This document shows positions 12,416 to 25,640 of a stretch of DNA of 64,000 bases, piece after piece (positions within the stretch are counted from its first letter, which is position 1; the number at the start of each line of letters is the position of its first letter). A program made the translations under genes and the position numbers. Location: contig OZ316894.1 in NCBI GenBank assembly GCA_973895155.1, forward strand, positions 18,476,001 to 18,540,000. Reading direction: 5' to 3'. This stretch comes from Marsupella aquatica (Eukaryota > Marchantiophyta). The notes under the pieces are model-generated. The model was given only the letters and a program-made list of their open reading frames with translations. It was not told where the DNA came from and ran no database searches.

Positions 12416-14119
12416 AAGCCATCGAACACTCTTCACAGAATGCCCCACATGCCCAAATGAAACACTTGAAAATAGGGTGATCCAAGAGTCCTACAGACCT
12501 CGAAAGCAATGGGCAAAAGAGATCCTTGGGAGAACTAGCAGCATATGTCATCTCCTTGAGCTGAGCTGCTCTGGTGGCAACATGGCCCTATCCATGGCCA
12601 GTAACAGCAAAAGTGATATTTAAAGTACTAAATTCAAGAGAACTGAACTTTAGAGATTTAGCTTCTAGATTTGTTCTTTATAGAAGAGCCACCTGTCCAG
12701 GCCTGCTCAGAGTCGGGATTTTTCTATCAATTTTCAAGTTTTGATTTACTCTACGGCCTTCCTTAATGTTTTCATCCATGTAAAATTGGATGTAAACCCC
12801 CTTATGACTTTCTACTTGATTTCTTATACTCGTTTTAAGTAACCCTTCTAATAAATTCAGAACTATTTCCTCTCCATTTTATTCCCAGTTTGAAATTGAC
12901 ATAAGAGGAGCACAGAAATCCCTCTCAATAAAAGATAGATTATCAGAGTTTGAAATTGTCACAAGTGGAACACACACCCCCCTCCCTCCCCCGAAATGAG
13001 ATCACACTAGCTATGCTAGCAGTGATCTGAATCCTCCAACTTTTGACTCCCAATGAGCATGCAAAGTAATGTGATACTCTGAAAGCTTCTGTGAGAATTG
13101 TAGGGCTTTACTTATTTTGCAGTTGTTGGGGGCTCTTGACATTTTTGGCTCTTTAGTCAGCTTGGATGTTTTCCCTAGTTTTTCTCCTCTGCTTTCTGTC
13201 TCCTGCCATGTGGATCTTGTCTCCCGCTTAGGAGCTTTTTGTTCTTTGGTAGTCCTATACAAAGATGTGTTTGATTGCCTGTTATTCCTCAGTTGTTGGC
13301 ATTAATGGTGGCTAGCCCAGATGCGCATGCATAAGTAGGGTTCCCCTTACTCACTTACCCATCCTCCCAGGCCAGTCCTTATTCGCAAGAGTACTGTAAA
13401 TATCAGATCTGCTCTAAAAAAAAGTGAAATCACAACCTATGGCATTATTTAGACTGTAGGCCATGAACTGTAAACTTTGATGTGGGTTAGTAAATAACTA
13501 AGGGACTACTTCCAGGATAAATAAAGCTAGTCTTTCACTTGATCATTTTTTAATACATCCAATTACAATGTCTTATCACCCCTGGGTGTACTTTGTTGTT
13601 TTATTAGCTAATACAGATAGGAAAATACTCAATAACCAGATTACAAACTGCAAAGAATCAAAAGGCACCCACCTGAAAGACATGATTCCACAGGCAAATT
13701 AGTTTGAGGACCCCTTGGTTATGTAAGCTTGTTTTTATTGAACTATTTGGAGCCAGGAAAAGTTGCACATTGGAATAGAAGGATGAATTACAGGACAAAG
13801 GCTAAATGGAGGATTCTAAATGAAGCTAATTTAAAGGTATTCAGGACAATTTCATTAATTAAAGACAAATAATAGTACATTCATGGTAATGCCAAGGCTA
13901 ATTCTCCGTACAAAGTGTTTCCCTTAGTACCTCTATGTCAGTATAGTAACATGTAACATTCCATATAGTTCAAGCAAAATATTATTTTGTCCATAGTAGT
14001 TGAAAGGTCTTAGACTCCTTTGGTTTCCTCTACCCATAGTATAACTTATGGTGTTTATTATCTTTGCTTGTTATTCCTCTATCCATAGTAGCCAGACTAA
14101 GTAAGTGTTTCTTAAGTAC

Positions 14120-14270
14120 GTTACCTTGGTGAATGTTATAGAAGTTGAAAAGTTTCTTCGTTTTCTTATGTTACCTTGGTGAATGTTATAGAAGTTGAAA
14201 AGTTTCGTTGTTTTCTTATGTTACCTTGGTAAATGTTACAGTAATGGAAGAGTTTCTTTCTACTTGTCAT
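14120..14270. repeat. 50-bp tandem repeat, three copies
   Basis: Copies begin GTTACCTTGGTGAATG at 14120 and 14170, with a diverged third copy at 14220. The first two differ at very few bases. Confidence 0.85.
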
Positions 14271-15198
14271 TATTTCAAAAATGTGTGTAAATTAAATAGA
14301 AAATTGAGAAAGATTTCCTGGAAACACTGATATATCAATCACAACTCATATAAAGATTATTTTCTTTCACCCCAGCCTATCTTACCTGTTTCTTTGTTTA
14401 CTTGAAATGTTATTTTTTAGTTTTTTATTGTTTTTACAATTACAATGTCAAACTATTTTTCTTTGCCCTGCCACAAACATGAATAGTCAAATTTGGTTCT
14501 TCTTGCACAACTAACAGTTTTTGTTTGTGACAAATCATACTAATGTGGTTGCACGTGCATCCAAAAAATTTGGGGAAGATGGCCAGAGTGACCAAGGGAT
14601 GAGAGTACCATTAATAAAACAACCACATTAAGACAACCATGTTCAAAGGATCTAAAGTACCTATTGGCAAACTGAAGTGCCCAGTAGCTCCCAGATGAAC
14701 TACATAGGAGGGTATAGCAAAAGAATCTATGACTCCCTAAAGCTAATAGCATCACCCTTATCAAGACTAGTGAATGCCTTAGTGCCTGAGTCCTCTGAAG
14801 GCTACCTACAGAAGTGCTACATACACTTCCATGATGACATATGCTCATTAAGCTAGAATAGTTGTAGCTCTAATTAAATTACTGTGCTGAGTGCTGAGGT
14901 CTTGTGAAGTGGGTCATACCGAATCTTTCTCAAATTCATCACAGGTGCATAATCATCACAGGTGTGCGGATCGGTTTCCTCTGCTCTCCTCGTACCCCCG
15001 AAATTGGATCTCGTCGAAAGTCGGGAAATTCACCTTTCCTTGACTCACGCTGTCTCCTCTGCGCTCCTCTCCTCTTCTATCGACCTGAATCTCGTGGAAA
15101 GTTAGGAGCTTTGCCAATCCTGATTCGCGCTATCAGGCATACAGCACTAGGAGCAGGAGACGACCGGAAAACGGAAAAGAGGCAGGAACAAGCAAGCT

Positions 15199-16984
15199 AT
15201 GGACGACAAGGGAGGCATCCAGTTATTGCTGGGAGCAGAGCAAGACGCCCAGCATATCGTTGGCGATGCACGCGCTGGTGAGTGAAAGCAGCTCTCGGCT
15301 GTCTCTTTATCGATGGGCTGATCGTGTGATCTGTTAGTCTTCGAATTGGTCCTAGCCCTAGTTCTCTGATTGGATTTGACCTCTGGAGTCTTGGTAGAAG
15401 CTTGGCGGTGGGCGTTCGTGTTTAGGGTTTAGATGTGGTGTGGGAGATACGCGTTTTAAGATTGCATAGGCATTTTTTGCTGTAGCGTCAGGCAGCTGCG
15501 AAGATGTGCACATTTCTTTCGGGGGTACTCCCCTCATATCCCCGGCTCCCTTCTTCCTCTTTGCCCCTAAAGATTTGGTGTGATAGAGTGACATTGCGGT
15601 GTGGCCGACCATAGGTCCAGCTGATTGTTTCTCTCGTTGTTTGGTCTTGGAAGATGGTTTGCTCTGCTTCAGTTTTTGCCCTTCGAGTTTCAGTCGAGCC
15701 AGCTTTGCTCTAAATTTATCTCGTTGCACGGTTTCCTGCGGGGTTCTTGTGATGTAGATCAAATGAGAGGTTGGCTTCAAAATGTAGTTGCGATTCCTAA
15801 ACATCTGGGTTTTCAAATTCCCTTCTTCTCTGGATGGGAAGTGCGCATGGACTAATAGTAAGATCCTTTCTTGAGCTCTTGCACTAAGCTACTTGATTTT
15901 TCCAGCCAAGACCCAAAGATTGCGACAAGCTAAAGATGAAGCAGACCGGGAGATAGCAGCTTACCGCAGTCAGCGAAATGCCGACTTCCAGAAGAAGCAA
16001 GAACTGGTAAGATTTAGCTTCTGTAAATCGACTCGAGGCCTTTCATCGAAATTTCAAAATGTGCTGATTAAGTTGTAGTCCACATAAAGATAAAGGGGCT
16101 AAAAAGCTGTAAGAATAATTCTTAGTTCTTCATTTGTCCGCTTCCTTTCTCGGAATTCGGACAGAAGGTGCCCAGGCAATCTAGTTTTTATAGGCAAGAT
16201 TGGAGCTGTCCAGCTGAATTGTTTGACAACTTGCTTCCAATTAGACCATTGAAATTGCATTACGACGGGGTCTTGTGTTCCCATATTGTGCTTTCCATAT
16301 CTAATTGCGACGAGACTGTCAGAGATGGTCACGTTAGCGCACTACACTGCCATGGAGAGCTTGACAACTGAGCATTAAATTGGGGACACTATTAAACAGT
16401 GCAATGTAACGCCATGCGATTCTATTAATAGTAGAATAATCACTTTCTTGCAAGGAGTCTGGAGGATATGCGATTGTTTGAGGTTGAGAGGTGTTGATAT
16501 TCTTGTGCATACTCTTTCACTTGGGGCCGTTCTGTTTGTTGATCTGCAAGCTAAATGGCGTGCTTTTTCTTCTGTGCAGTCAAGTGGAAGCGTCGACTCA
16601 ACAGTGAGGCGACTTGAAGAGGATACTGACAATAAGATCCAATCTCTCAAAGACGAGGCCAAGAAAGTCAGCAATAATGTAAGTATATTCGATCACATCG
16701 TATTGCCTAGGGCCCAGGTTTAGCACAGTTGCGGCTGTGTTTTGTGTGCTGGAGTATGGAGCCGTCGATAGAAGTTGAGAGAAACCATACACCTTTTTGG
16801 GATCGGATTGGTAGAGCTGCTGAAGTTAGTAAGCTTCACCGAGCACGATACTGAAGTTTTATGACGTTTCTTTCCGCTTGTTTTAGTAGAATTCGTAAAT
16901 TCCCGCTTGACTTGTTTGAATTGTGACACCTTTTTGCAGGTTGCAAATTTTCTGCTGAACTACGTGACCACAGTGTCAATCTAA
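15199..16984 (+). CDS. VATG: V-type proton ATPase subunit G, four exons
   Basis: Subunit G is part of the peripheral stator stalk of the vacuolar proton pump on endomembranes. Exons are 15199-15277, 15906-16006, 16580-16678 and 16940-16984. All introns are GT-AG, and the 107-residue product ends in TAA, close to the usual 105-115 residues. The N-terminus (residues 6-25, GGIQLLLGAEQDAQHIV) is the conserved G-subunit signature. It is followed by the charged alpha-helix (RLRQAKDEADREIAAYR, FQKKQE), the ETD-like segment VRRLEEDTDNKI and the C-terminal LLNYVTTV. The start is the ATG at the head of exon 1, which directly precedes the signature. The frame is uninterrupted, so this appears to be a working host gene. 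The gene symbol follows plant usage. Confidence 0.95.
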
Positions 16985-18098
16985 TCATTGTGGGTTGCTG
17001 AGGTTCAGTAATTTCGGTGTCCATGGGCTCACCTGAATGTATTTTCACGAGTAGCGTGCTTGCTGTGAATCTCTTACACTTTTCTCGAATACCTGTAAAG
17101 ACTGCTTTATGGTGGAAGTGTTTCTAAGTATACAGGCTTTTTATCCCTTTCAGCAGAAGATACCAACCTTTTCTTTCATTCTTTAACGACCTCTCCAGTT
17201 GAATAATTCTTGATAGTGGGGGGATGTATAGCTCGTACGTTAGTTCTCAATAGTCCTGGTATTCTTGTGCAGTTGGGCTGGTCAGATTTTGTGCTTGAGG
17301 TTGTCCTCTGACCGCTGAATGAATCTTCAAGTGGATTTTCAGTGAATCATATTCTCAAAGGGCCTACGGTGTCAGGTGTGAACCAGTGACGGAAGAACCT
17401 CTGATGGAATATAATCTGATTTCGAATCATTTTTGCGACGAAGGCTTGCGAGTGGAATTTGCCATGAGTTCGATGATGGAATCTGATGGAGTTATGAGGA
17501 GCCTTTGAAAGCTAGGTATCTGTTTTGCACATTGCTGAAAATGAATTGTTGCAATGGTAGATAGCTCTGATTAATTGCGGTCAATTTTGGCGTCAATATC
17601 TTCCAGGAAGGAGTCTATCTCGTGCGCTGTTATCCTGAAACATGACCCTCTATAACTTGACTCAGTGGCCAATTCCGAGACATACTAAACGAGCCGGTTT
17701 CCAAAAAAAACACGGAAAGTGGAATTAATTGGGAAAGCGGGAGTGCGGCGAGAATTTTTAGCACGAACACAAGAATCATATGTGAGTGAAATCAATGATG
17801 TGTCTGACATCTTGCAACTTCGCCCTCACTAACTCAATTGTGCAGCAGACACATTCCTGGCAGACGAAGATGTGGCGAGCTACTATTTCCAATCTCCCTG
17901 CAATTTTTGGGAAGACCTGATTCATAAAGGCTGTGAACTACACAGTTAATCAGTCTAGAACTACAGCCATAAACCAATCAACTCCGTTTGAGTATACATC
18001 CATCGCTGCAAAACCAATTTCAGTCACTCAAATTACTAGCAATACATCTTAATATGTGTACGTTCCGAAAGAACAACGACAAACAGGCTGAAAAATGT

Positions 18099-18212
18099 CT
18101 GATTGTTCGATTGATGAACAGGCTCAAATGTAGTCCATTGAGCTGGGTTTTGATCGGGTACGATGAGAACAGCAAAGCTCATCGCTGCTATTGTCCTGTG
18201 GATAGCTGGATG
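18099..18212 (+). pseudogene. short relic of a Ty1/copia integrase C-terminal region
   Basis: Translation gives QAEKCLIV followed by VLIGYDENSKAHRCYCPVD. This resembles the conserved copia segment after the integrase core (a KCIF-IGY-SKAYR-Y-P type pattern). No other copia domain lies next to it in any frame, so it is a fragment. The surrounding 190-codon open frame (17988-18560) is otherwise unrecognisable, and I do not call it as a gene. Confidence 0.5.
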
Positions 18213-18751
18213 CAGTCTAGACCGATGTGTTTATTATGTAGTCTTTGCGTTCTCTTATTTGGATCCGGATCTGCTTTTGTGGCTGCACAAGTCCCTGACC
18301 GCGTACGAGTAGTGAAGTTTCTGGTCATACATTATTTTGTCCCAGCATCTTCTTGGGGCCAAATCAGCAATTCATATAATTTCCATAAAGCACTTCCGGC
18401 TTTCTTGCTCACTTTGGATTCGAAAAGCGCAGGGAAGCGAAATCTTTTAGATTTCTCCATTGTGAAGGAGAAGCTTCTAGTAATATTCATGATCTATTTG
18501 ATGCTAGGATCTTTAAGGTTTCTCCTTTTTGGCCATTGTGAGGAATGTCAGCCTCTGTGAAGGAGAAGATGCTAGCAATATTCATGAACTATTTTGGTGA
18601 GAAAATGCCTGAGCCAAATGTGTCAAGTCTAGGAATAAAAATTACAATACTTTGAATCAAAGTGCCCCTTGTTCCACTATTTTAGATCACCTCAAGAGAG
18701 GAGGTCTAAGCTTTTGACAAAAAGGCATGTACACTTCAGGGTAAAAACTGG

Positions 18752-18866
18752 CCTCATGACAGGGCCAGTGTCCAATGACTAGATTCCAAAATGGTTTTGC
18801 TTGCCTTTTTACCCTCATGACAGGGCCAGTGTCCAATGACTAGATTCCAAAATGGTTTTGCTTGCC
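18752..18866. repeat. 61-bp tandem duplication
   Basis: Two almost identical copies of a 54-bp core beginning CCTCATGACAGGGCCAGTGT start at 18752 and 18813. Confidence 0.9.
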
Positions 18867-18916
18867 CTCAATTCAATGTAAAGTGAAATGTGGTCTGTTC
18901 CCACATTTGAATGGCT

Positions 18917-18975
18917 AGTATTGCATTTCACACATAGGGAACAGGTAATATTGCATTTCACACATAGGGAACAAA
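18917..18975. repeat. 30-bp tandem duplication
   Basis: TATTGCATTTCACACATAGG followed by GAACA occurs at 18919 and again at 18949. Confidence 0.85.
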
Positions 18976-21036
18976 CCTGTTGTCAGTTCTTGTAAAGTGC
19001 CCCTTACATAAGTTGGACGAGTTCCATGCTCAGCACCTGGCTCACCCAGTGTATTTTTTAAGGATTAGTGGCGAATGTAAAGTGTGTGAAGGAGAAGATG
19101 CTCAAAAGATTCCAAGATTCCCTATTATTTTTCTGACTGTCAGATCTCCCTAGATTTAAAGCTGACCGTTAGATTCTGGTTAATGGGGCCTGGGATTAGG
19201 TGGAACACTGGCTAGGCAGCAAAAAAGTAGCAAATTTTTAGCCAAAAGTGGCGAAAGATTTTTGGGGAGATGGAATCTAGTAAATTTTTGCCACTAAAGC
19301 AAACACTCACCTTAAACCACTCCTGGCTCAGGTGGTGAAGTGTAGTAAATTTAGATGGACTTAACCTAACTCTATTCAATGACAATGAATTTCGTGTGTC
19401 AGATTTTATCCCCAATAGGATTTTTTGGGGGTTTTGTTTCTTAAAGTACGGAGGCTGGTGTCCACTTGGCAAAATTGGCCGGCCCAATGGGACAGGTTGC
19501 AAATGGCCACTACGGCAAAAAGCAGAGAGAGACGAAAGCATTATTTTGCAAATAGACACTTGACAGGACATATAGTATGAGCCATCTATTACGAGTTTTT
19601 TATAAGACTGTCGGTGAAAAGTGGTGGACATCATTGGAATCGCGATACGTCATACGTGTGGACGATCATTCTCAAAAAAAAATTTCTCCTTTTTGGCATT
19701 TATGGCGAATATCGCCTTCTGTGATGAGAAGGTGCTAGGAACCTTTTTGATCTACTTTTGCTAGTTAGATAATCGGGACAAATCCCCCTAGATTTAAGGA
19801 TGACCATCAGATTTTAAATAATCGAGTCCATGATTATATCTTTACTGTCATTTAGTGTCACTGAACAATTAGTGAATCAGTGAATTAATGTCACAGACAC
19901 TAATTAGGGGGAGCCTTTGGATTTTCATACAAGGAACACTATAGTCATGCAAGTGACACTACAACATATTAGTGTCTCCATCACTAAAAACAATCACCCA
20001 CCCCAAATATAACCCACAACTAATTTGAGTGTGTGAGACTAAATACTTAAAGAGTGTAATGAAGGAATTGGCTAATGAGAAATAGAAAACCTAGCTTATT
20101 TTCGCCAAGATTGGCTAAGATTGTTGACCTTCCCTTATGGGCTATTCGCCTCACTTGCTCCGGAGTACTCATTTCAAAGGTGATTATCTCATTTTTATTT
20201 TTATTTAGAAGAGTCTATTCTTTGTTTTTATATCTGGTTGAATGTAGACAGAACGTCCTTTAACTTTTTCTTTAGTTTTAAATGATTCCAATTTTTGTAA
20301 TGTGGTCCAGGTTCCAGGCTCCCTAAGGCTAGTAACTCAAATTCAATTTGTGAGCCCCACCCCCTGTCAATGCAAAAAACAATTGAATATGTACAGTGCC
20401 TCGTCGTTAGGTTACAATTTAACAATGATCCCTACCTGATAATACCATTTGTGCATATCAGTACATTATGGGCCTCATCCTTTTCCTTATTATGTTCAGT
20501 GGTCATACCCAATCATTGCAGGTTACATTTTCTTCATTTATTTATGAGGTTGCTTAAAGTTTCTTAGCTGCTTAAAGTTGCTTAAAGATACTGATTTATC
20601 AATTAGGTTGCTTAAAGTTGGAGCAACCTTGTCAAGCTTTAAGGAAATGATGAATCTAAGGGCGGTTGAGACACATGGAAATGAAAAGGCCCTAGTAGTA
20701 TACTTTTAAAGCACTGCTGGTAAACTTCCCTGATTTTTCCTTTGATTTCCCTCTTTATTTGGTTTCTTGTCTTGGGTATCTTGTCTGCCTCTAGTATGGC
20801 CCCATCTATTCTTTGCAGACGTGATTTGTTTTAGAACAATTGGTCCGTAGCCATAATCCATTCGAAACGGAACAAACAAAGCACAATTTTAAAGGGATAC
20901 GGAAACAGGTCCAAATAGGACAATCGCCAAACACTAAAATAGAGGCAGATGCAACCCTGAAACTAAGGAAGAGGAACATGTTTGATGAACTGTCTAGCCT
21001 ACCATATAATCACAAACAGAAGCTACTTTTAAGGGC

Positions 21037-21563
21037 TACTGTCTAGAGTGAAACCTCGTCTAGAGTGAAACCTCTAGACTGTAACTCAAATAAGGACAAA
21101 ATGTATAATGACTTTGAATAAACAAATCTAAAAGCCCGTCCAAAAGGTGCACACACAAAAATAGGTATGCAAAGATAACGGAAAAGAGTACATAGATTTT
21201 TTTTTCATTTCAATTTCTTTTTGTTTTCAATTCTATTTACGTTCAAGGAACCTCTAGTCAGGCTAGTATATAAAGCGCAAAGGGAAGCTAGAGTTGAAGT
21301 CTAGACTTCTAGAGTGAAGACTCTAGACCGTGACTCAAGGGAGTGATGATGGCCTAGGCATGATGATTTTTCATCATTTTATAACCTTCAAAGAATGGGA
21401 ATAGAAAAAAAGTTTTGTTTACATTTTTATTGTCCTCTCTTCAATTACTCTCCTCTATTCACGTTCAAAGAACGGGTAGTGGGGCTAGTATTTATAAAGA
21501 GCCAATTACAAGCTAGAGTTGGGGCCTAGGTTTCTAGAGTGAAGCCTCTAGACGTAACTCCAT
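21037..21563. repeat. about 222-bp tandem repeat with CTAGAG/CTCTAG dyads
   Basis: Two diverged copies lie at 21239-21343 and 21461-21563, with a partial copy at 21037-21090. Each full copy runs from GTTCAA(G/A)GAAC through GGCTAGTAT and GCTAGAGTT to TCTAGAGTGAAG-CTCTAGAC. The last segment is an imperfect dyad around CTAGAG. Confidence 0.7.
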
Positions 21564-22830
21564 GGCTCACATGTGGATGAAAAAACTCATGGCTATGATG
21601 TGGGTCAAATTAATGATAATAATACGAGCCTTGTGCATCCTATCCTTGAACATGTTTCATTTTTTGTCTTGTAATTCATTTTGTTAATTAACAATATAAG
21701 TATACATGAATGTCCAGGACATTATGTGCCCAGGACAGTGAGAGCTGAAGCTCCAGGCTCTCGTGGCTCATAAAATCCTGGTCAAGACCCAAATACATTT
21801 AAAAGCGTTTGTTTAATTTTAGTCAAAATAGATAATACTTAGTGTGAACCCAGGGGTTTTCTATGAAGCCCCTTGGATTTTCCAAAGTTTAGGGTTGGAC
21901 TCACTCAGAACATTAAACAAAATGCTAGGGTAATGCTCTTAATCTACAGACTGAAATGTGACCTGTAGACAAGCTCCTAACTGTCCGCAACCAGTTTCCA
22001 TTAGTTTACATGATGGCAAGTCGGTACTCATATGCAAACTATTGCTTCACAAAAGTGAAGCGTACTTTTCCAAAGTCATAAGTCATTGCTCATTCCCAAA
22101 CTACTCAGGGCGTGCTTCACAATAATTGAGAGTTGGTTCATAATATTTGACCATATTTGCACTCATTGGCAATGAAGTAAATGATCTATTATATTACTTT
22201 GTCAGGTAATAGATTGGACATGAGGAACCTGGCTAGGAAATTTTGAGTTTAAACATACTGATCCAAACATTGTCAAAATTAACACACAAGTCTGTCAAAA
22301 TTAGCATTTGGCAGTTTATTGAGGAATCTAGAAAACCCTCATGGAAAATAACCCCCACTGGAGGCTTCCCTATATTATAAGTATGCATTCTTCTTCATCA
22401 GTGTCCTGGAAGTTACAAAGAGAAAGTTTACAAGGGGCTCTAAGGTATGATATCAGTGTACTTAAACATCTTGACGTGAGTTTCTCTCTGTAATTGTAAG
22501 GGCATTCTTTGAGAAGAATAGATAGCGAAGATTATGATCATTTCATTGTGAGAATTCTTATTTTAATTATTAAAATTAGTAAAAATAAAAATATCTTGGC
22601 CCTTTAATTAAATTAGGTATTGATGCTCCCATGGATGTTAGACAGAAGCCACCCTGGAATCTGATGGACTCATTTGGAATATTCCCTGTGATGTTAAGGT
22701 CATGTGACAATAACAATCCCCAAAAACTCAAGTTAAACCTCTCTTTTGCCAGCCAGGGCATCATGGTCCCAAACAGGAATATAAAAACTTGTCCATTGTG
22801 AGAAGTGTAACTTCCAAGCCTGGTATATTA

Positions 22831-23319
22831 TTACTTGTCTTTTAGTGCATCACTCTTTCGGCCTCCAAAATGTGCAACCAAAAAAAAACGGTATATCACC
22901 GTGCAAATCTTAGGTATGGCACCTAGAGAAAGGTCACTGCTATTGGCTAGCTCGTCATGCCCTCGTCCAGCTATTGTAGCATTCCACTATGCCCAAGATA
23001 TTGTCCCTTCGTCAATTTGCCAAGGCCACTGCTGGCTTTTTATTGCTGACTCAAATGTGCATTTCAAGGCAGAAATTTTAAAAATGATCGCATCTTCTTC
23101 TTATTTTATTACCATCGTCTTATCGAGCATGATGATTGCATCACCTCATTGCCCGTCACGGTTGATACTCTATGCCATTTGGTTCCCCCTTCTCGTGATT
23201 CCTGGCCCCATTTTGATCCTTCGTTTTTTAATAAAGTTTACTCGGCCACTCTCCAAGGTTATTTTGTCTTGTAGCCTAACTAAACACATAGACTATGTTT
23301 TATTATGAGGTACATTAAA
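22831..23319. other. unassigned stretch before the LINE fragment
   Basis: A 157-codon open frame on the plus strand (22835-23308) is long for chance in this AT-rich context, but neither it nor the opposite strand shows a motif I recognise. It may be a remnant of a mobile element. I do not name it. Confidence 0.3.
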
Positions 23320-24660
23320 AAGTACATTGGGGGACTGTGGAGGGCTTGGATACGCCTCAGGGCTTTTTTATCCTTTGTCTGCGGGCTGAGGGGGTTCCCT
23401 GGACGGTGGTCAGTTGTGGACTCGCTTGGTTGTGTGAGAGGCTTTCACTCTCTTCCCAATGGGAGCATCTTGGAGGTTGCCAATCTGTGTGGCAGATTGG
23501 GTGTTCGAGCCATGAGGGACCTCTGGGATGCGGAGAGGAATTGCTGGCGAGATCTTTCTGGACGTCTCTTGGTGATCAGGGGCCTCGACGCTTCTGCTCT
23601 GGCCCGGGGATCAGAGTTTCTTGCCCTGATTTCCAGGACGCAACACTGCTGCTCAGATATGGACCTTTGTGCTGATTAGTGGCGCTGGGAAGACAAACCG
23701 GAGCCTCTGAAGGCCTCTAAATTGGAGAATTACAGATCATACCAGTTCCTTAGACCATCAGTGCTGGATATTGATGCCACTCAGTCGTTGCTGGGGGTGG
23801 ACTGTGGAAGAGTGGTCGTGCGGATGGACTCAACTGAGGGAATCTGATTTATCAATGCGAGGAAATTAAAACCTTCATCTGGAGGGTGATTGCTCAGGGT
23901 CTGTTTACTGGGGAATTAATGAGCTCTTAAGATTGGCCAAGACATTTGGGACTGCAAGCTTTGTGTGGGAGTGATTGAATCTATCCCTCATCTCTTCTGG
24001 GAGTGCATCCATGTTGGCAGAGGATGGACACTTGCTCAGCAGTGTTTCCAAGGTTCATTGTTCTGTTTGAATACCGGGCTATGTGGACTCCTAGAGGCGG
24101 CAGCAGGCAGGGAAGTGATACAATCTCTCACGTGGTTCCTCATCTTTCAGGTTCTCTATTCCCTTTGGGTTGGGAGAAATGAACACATGTTTGGTGTAGG
24201 AGCAGGAAACTGGACATGATTTCAATGCTGCCGGAGGTGGCAGATCACATCCGTGATGTTTGTGACAGTCTTAAGGCTGGTAGGCGCCTCACCCGGCTCC
24301 TTGGTGCCCTCGAGAACATAAAGGCTGAACGATTAGAGTATGTGGATTAGCAAGGGTAATCCCTGATGTGTTGTGAGCCTGAAGGCTGTGTTGTTGCTGT
24401 GAGCCCTTTGGGCTCTCTTTTGAGATTGCGGTGGAGGGGGAAGAATGAATATGCGTCCCCTCTGGTGCTTGACTTACCTGTATTAGGCTGTTCTGACTTG
24501 GGTGGCCTTTTGGGTCTGGCTCCAGGCTTGATCGGATTTTATGTCTGTTTGTGTGAGGCTTGCTTTCCCCTACTCTATGCTTCAATCTGGCCTGCCTGGC
24601 TCTCCCTCATCCATGGGGTTTTTGCGGAATTATATATAAATTTCTTAAAAACATTCAGAA
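23320..24660 (+). mobile_element. 5'-truncated, decayed L1-like LINE (3' part)
   Basis: The translation matches the C-terminal region of the LINE at 60-64 kb in layout. It has GLWRAW..LR near 23.34 kb, LCGRLGVRAMRDLWDAERNCWRD, then YRSYQFLRP, and a zinc-knuckle-like end (CKLCVGVIESIPHLFWEC, with ...H..W.C spacing) near 23.95-24.02 kb. Frames are broken by stops (near 23676 and in the 23845-23925 stretch) and by shifts. The 3' tail GGGGTTTTTGCGGAATTATA near 24.62 kb resembles the 3' tail of the 60-kb LINE, which supports the end at about 24660. Reverse transcriptase and endonuclease are absent, as expected of a 5'-truncated copy. Confidence 0.75.
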
Positions 24661-25228
24661 AAAAGTGATATTAATAACCATTGAATATGTCTAATGTGTA
24701 AAAGCATGAAGAAAGCTTATGGCAAGTCATTAGTAATACAACATTTGGTAAATATAAATGAATAGGGTAATGACACTTTCAATTGTAGAGGCTGAGCTTA
24801 TGGAGCACAATTGCGTCCACGTACTCTTAATTGGAATCAAAAGATACAAAGTAAGATGAATTAGTGAACTCTTTACTCCCATGGCCACACTTGACAGAGG
24901 ATATGAACTAGCCGGGTCCAAAGATACCCCACAAACACAGGTGGGTTGGCCCAAGAAGCAAGGGTGAAGAAGTCCCTAGTGAAGGTGCAAGTGTATGGTA
25001 AAGAGAAGGAGCTCATATAGAAGGGTGACCATATATAAAGGACTGGTGGATAGCCAAAGCTCCAGATCCAGTCTGGGATCCAGCCCCCACACTAGAAAGA
25101 AGACAACTTAAGCCCGAACCAAGTCCAAACTAAGGTGAATCAAAGAGCATGCTAGAAAGGGGCACAACCACAATTTCTGCCTGACTAACATAATATTAGA
25201 ATGACACTAGTACATTTTGAGGCATTTT
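24661..25228. other. intergenic, no gene seen
   Basis: AT-rich at first, then mixed. No coding signal or repeat family was recognised. A CACTAGTACA string at 25205 lies just before the TCCGAT motif cluster and could be the terminus of a CACTA-like element, but no matching right end was found. Confidence 0.35.
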
Positions 25229-25640
25229 ACCGATTGTATTTCCATTGGACGCCTTCAAGAAATCCGATGCGGAAATCTCACCTGTCCGATACCAAAAGAA
25301 TCGCATTTTCCGATATACTTTGTATCGGAAAACGACAATCGGAAACCAATCGGAACTACCGATACCAAAACATTTGGGAGTTCCATCCTCTAAACTGTCG
25401 GGAAACACTATGTCCGATGCCCGTTTAATCGGATGTGTGTTCCACGCATTTTCTGTTAATGGAGGCGTCCGATTCTAGACCGATATTTTGGACATGGAAA
25501 TGCCCGATTGTTTTAACATCGGAAATGTCCGATTTTGTTTGGAACGGAAATTGCGATTATAGTAGAATCGGACTTTGCGATACGTTTGGGATGGAAAAGT
25601 ACAATGATTGTGGCATTGGATATGGATCGGTATCTACCGG
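25229..25640. repeat. cluster of TCCGAT/ATCGGA motifs (left cluster)
   Basis: Within about 310 bp I count eleven exact TCCGAT or ATCGGA sites, at 25263, 25285, 25309, 25324, 25338, 25349, 25413, 25428, 25468, 25518 and 25528, plus 25567 just beyond. Further near-matches (ACCGAT, CCCGAT, GATCGG) flank them. Fewer than one would be expected by chance. Dense short motifs in both orientations are typical of subterminal regions of CACTA/En-Spm transposons, where they bind transposase. A second cluster lies at 53081-53175. Confidence 0.75.

Larger units (their letters stand above)
9481..15198. other. intergenic stretch, probably includes the V-ATPase G promoter at its right end
   Basis: No gene can be supported. 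The open frames at 10.8-11.1, 11.5-11.8 and 14.5-14.8 kb have no recognisable motif. The sequence contains several short tandem repeats listed separately. The last few hundred bases before 15199 should contain the promoter and 5' untranslated region of the V-ATPase G gene, but I could not assign a TATA box or transcription start. Confidence 0.4.
16985..22830. other. intergenic stretch without a supportable gene
   Basis: It starts with the 3' untranslated region of the V-ATPase G gene. Apart from a short copia integrase relic near 18.1 kb and the tandem repeats listed separately, I see no gene. Variants of a segment GTGA(A/T)GGAGAAG(A/C)TGCTAG recur near 18.47, 18.56, 19.09 and 19.72 kb, suggesting one old AT-rich repeat family. 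Confidence 0.4.

Noticed and set aside
14904-15281. A 125-codon protein upstream of and overlapping V-ATPase G exon 1
   Set aside because: It runs in another frame across the first intron donor; it is most likely 5' untranslated region read by chance.
17988-18560. A 190-codon host gene
   Set aside because: Only a short copia-like stretch is recognisable; the rest has no motif and no splice context.
25205-25214. CACTAGTACA as a definite CACTA transposon terminus
   Set aside because: No matching inverted end or 3-bp target duplication was found in the window, so it stays a possibility only.
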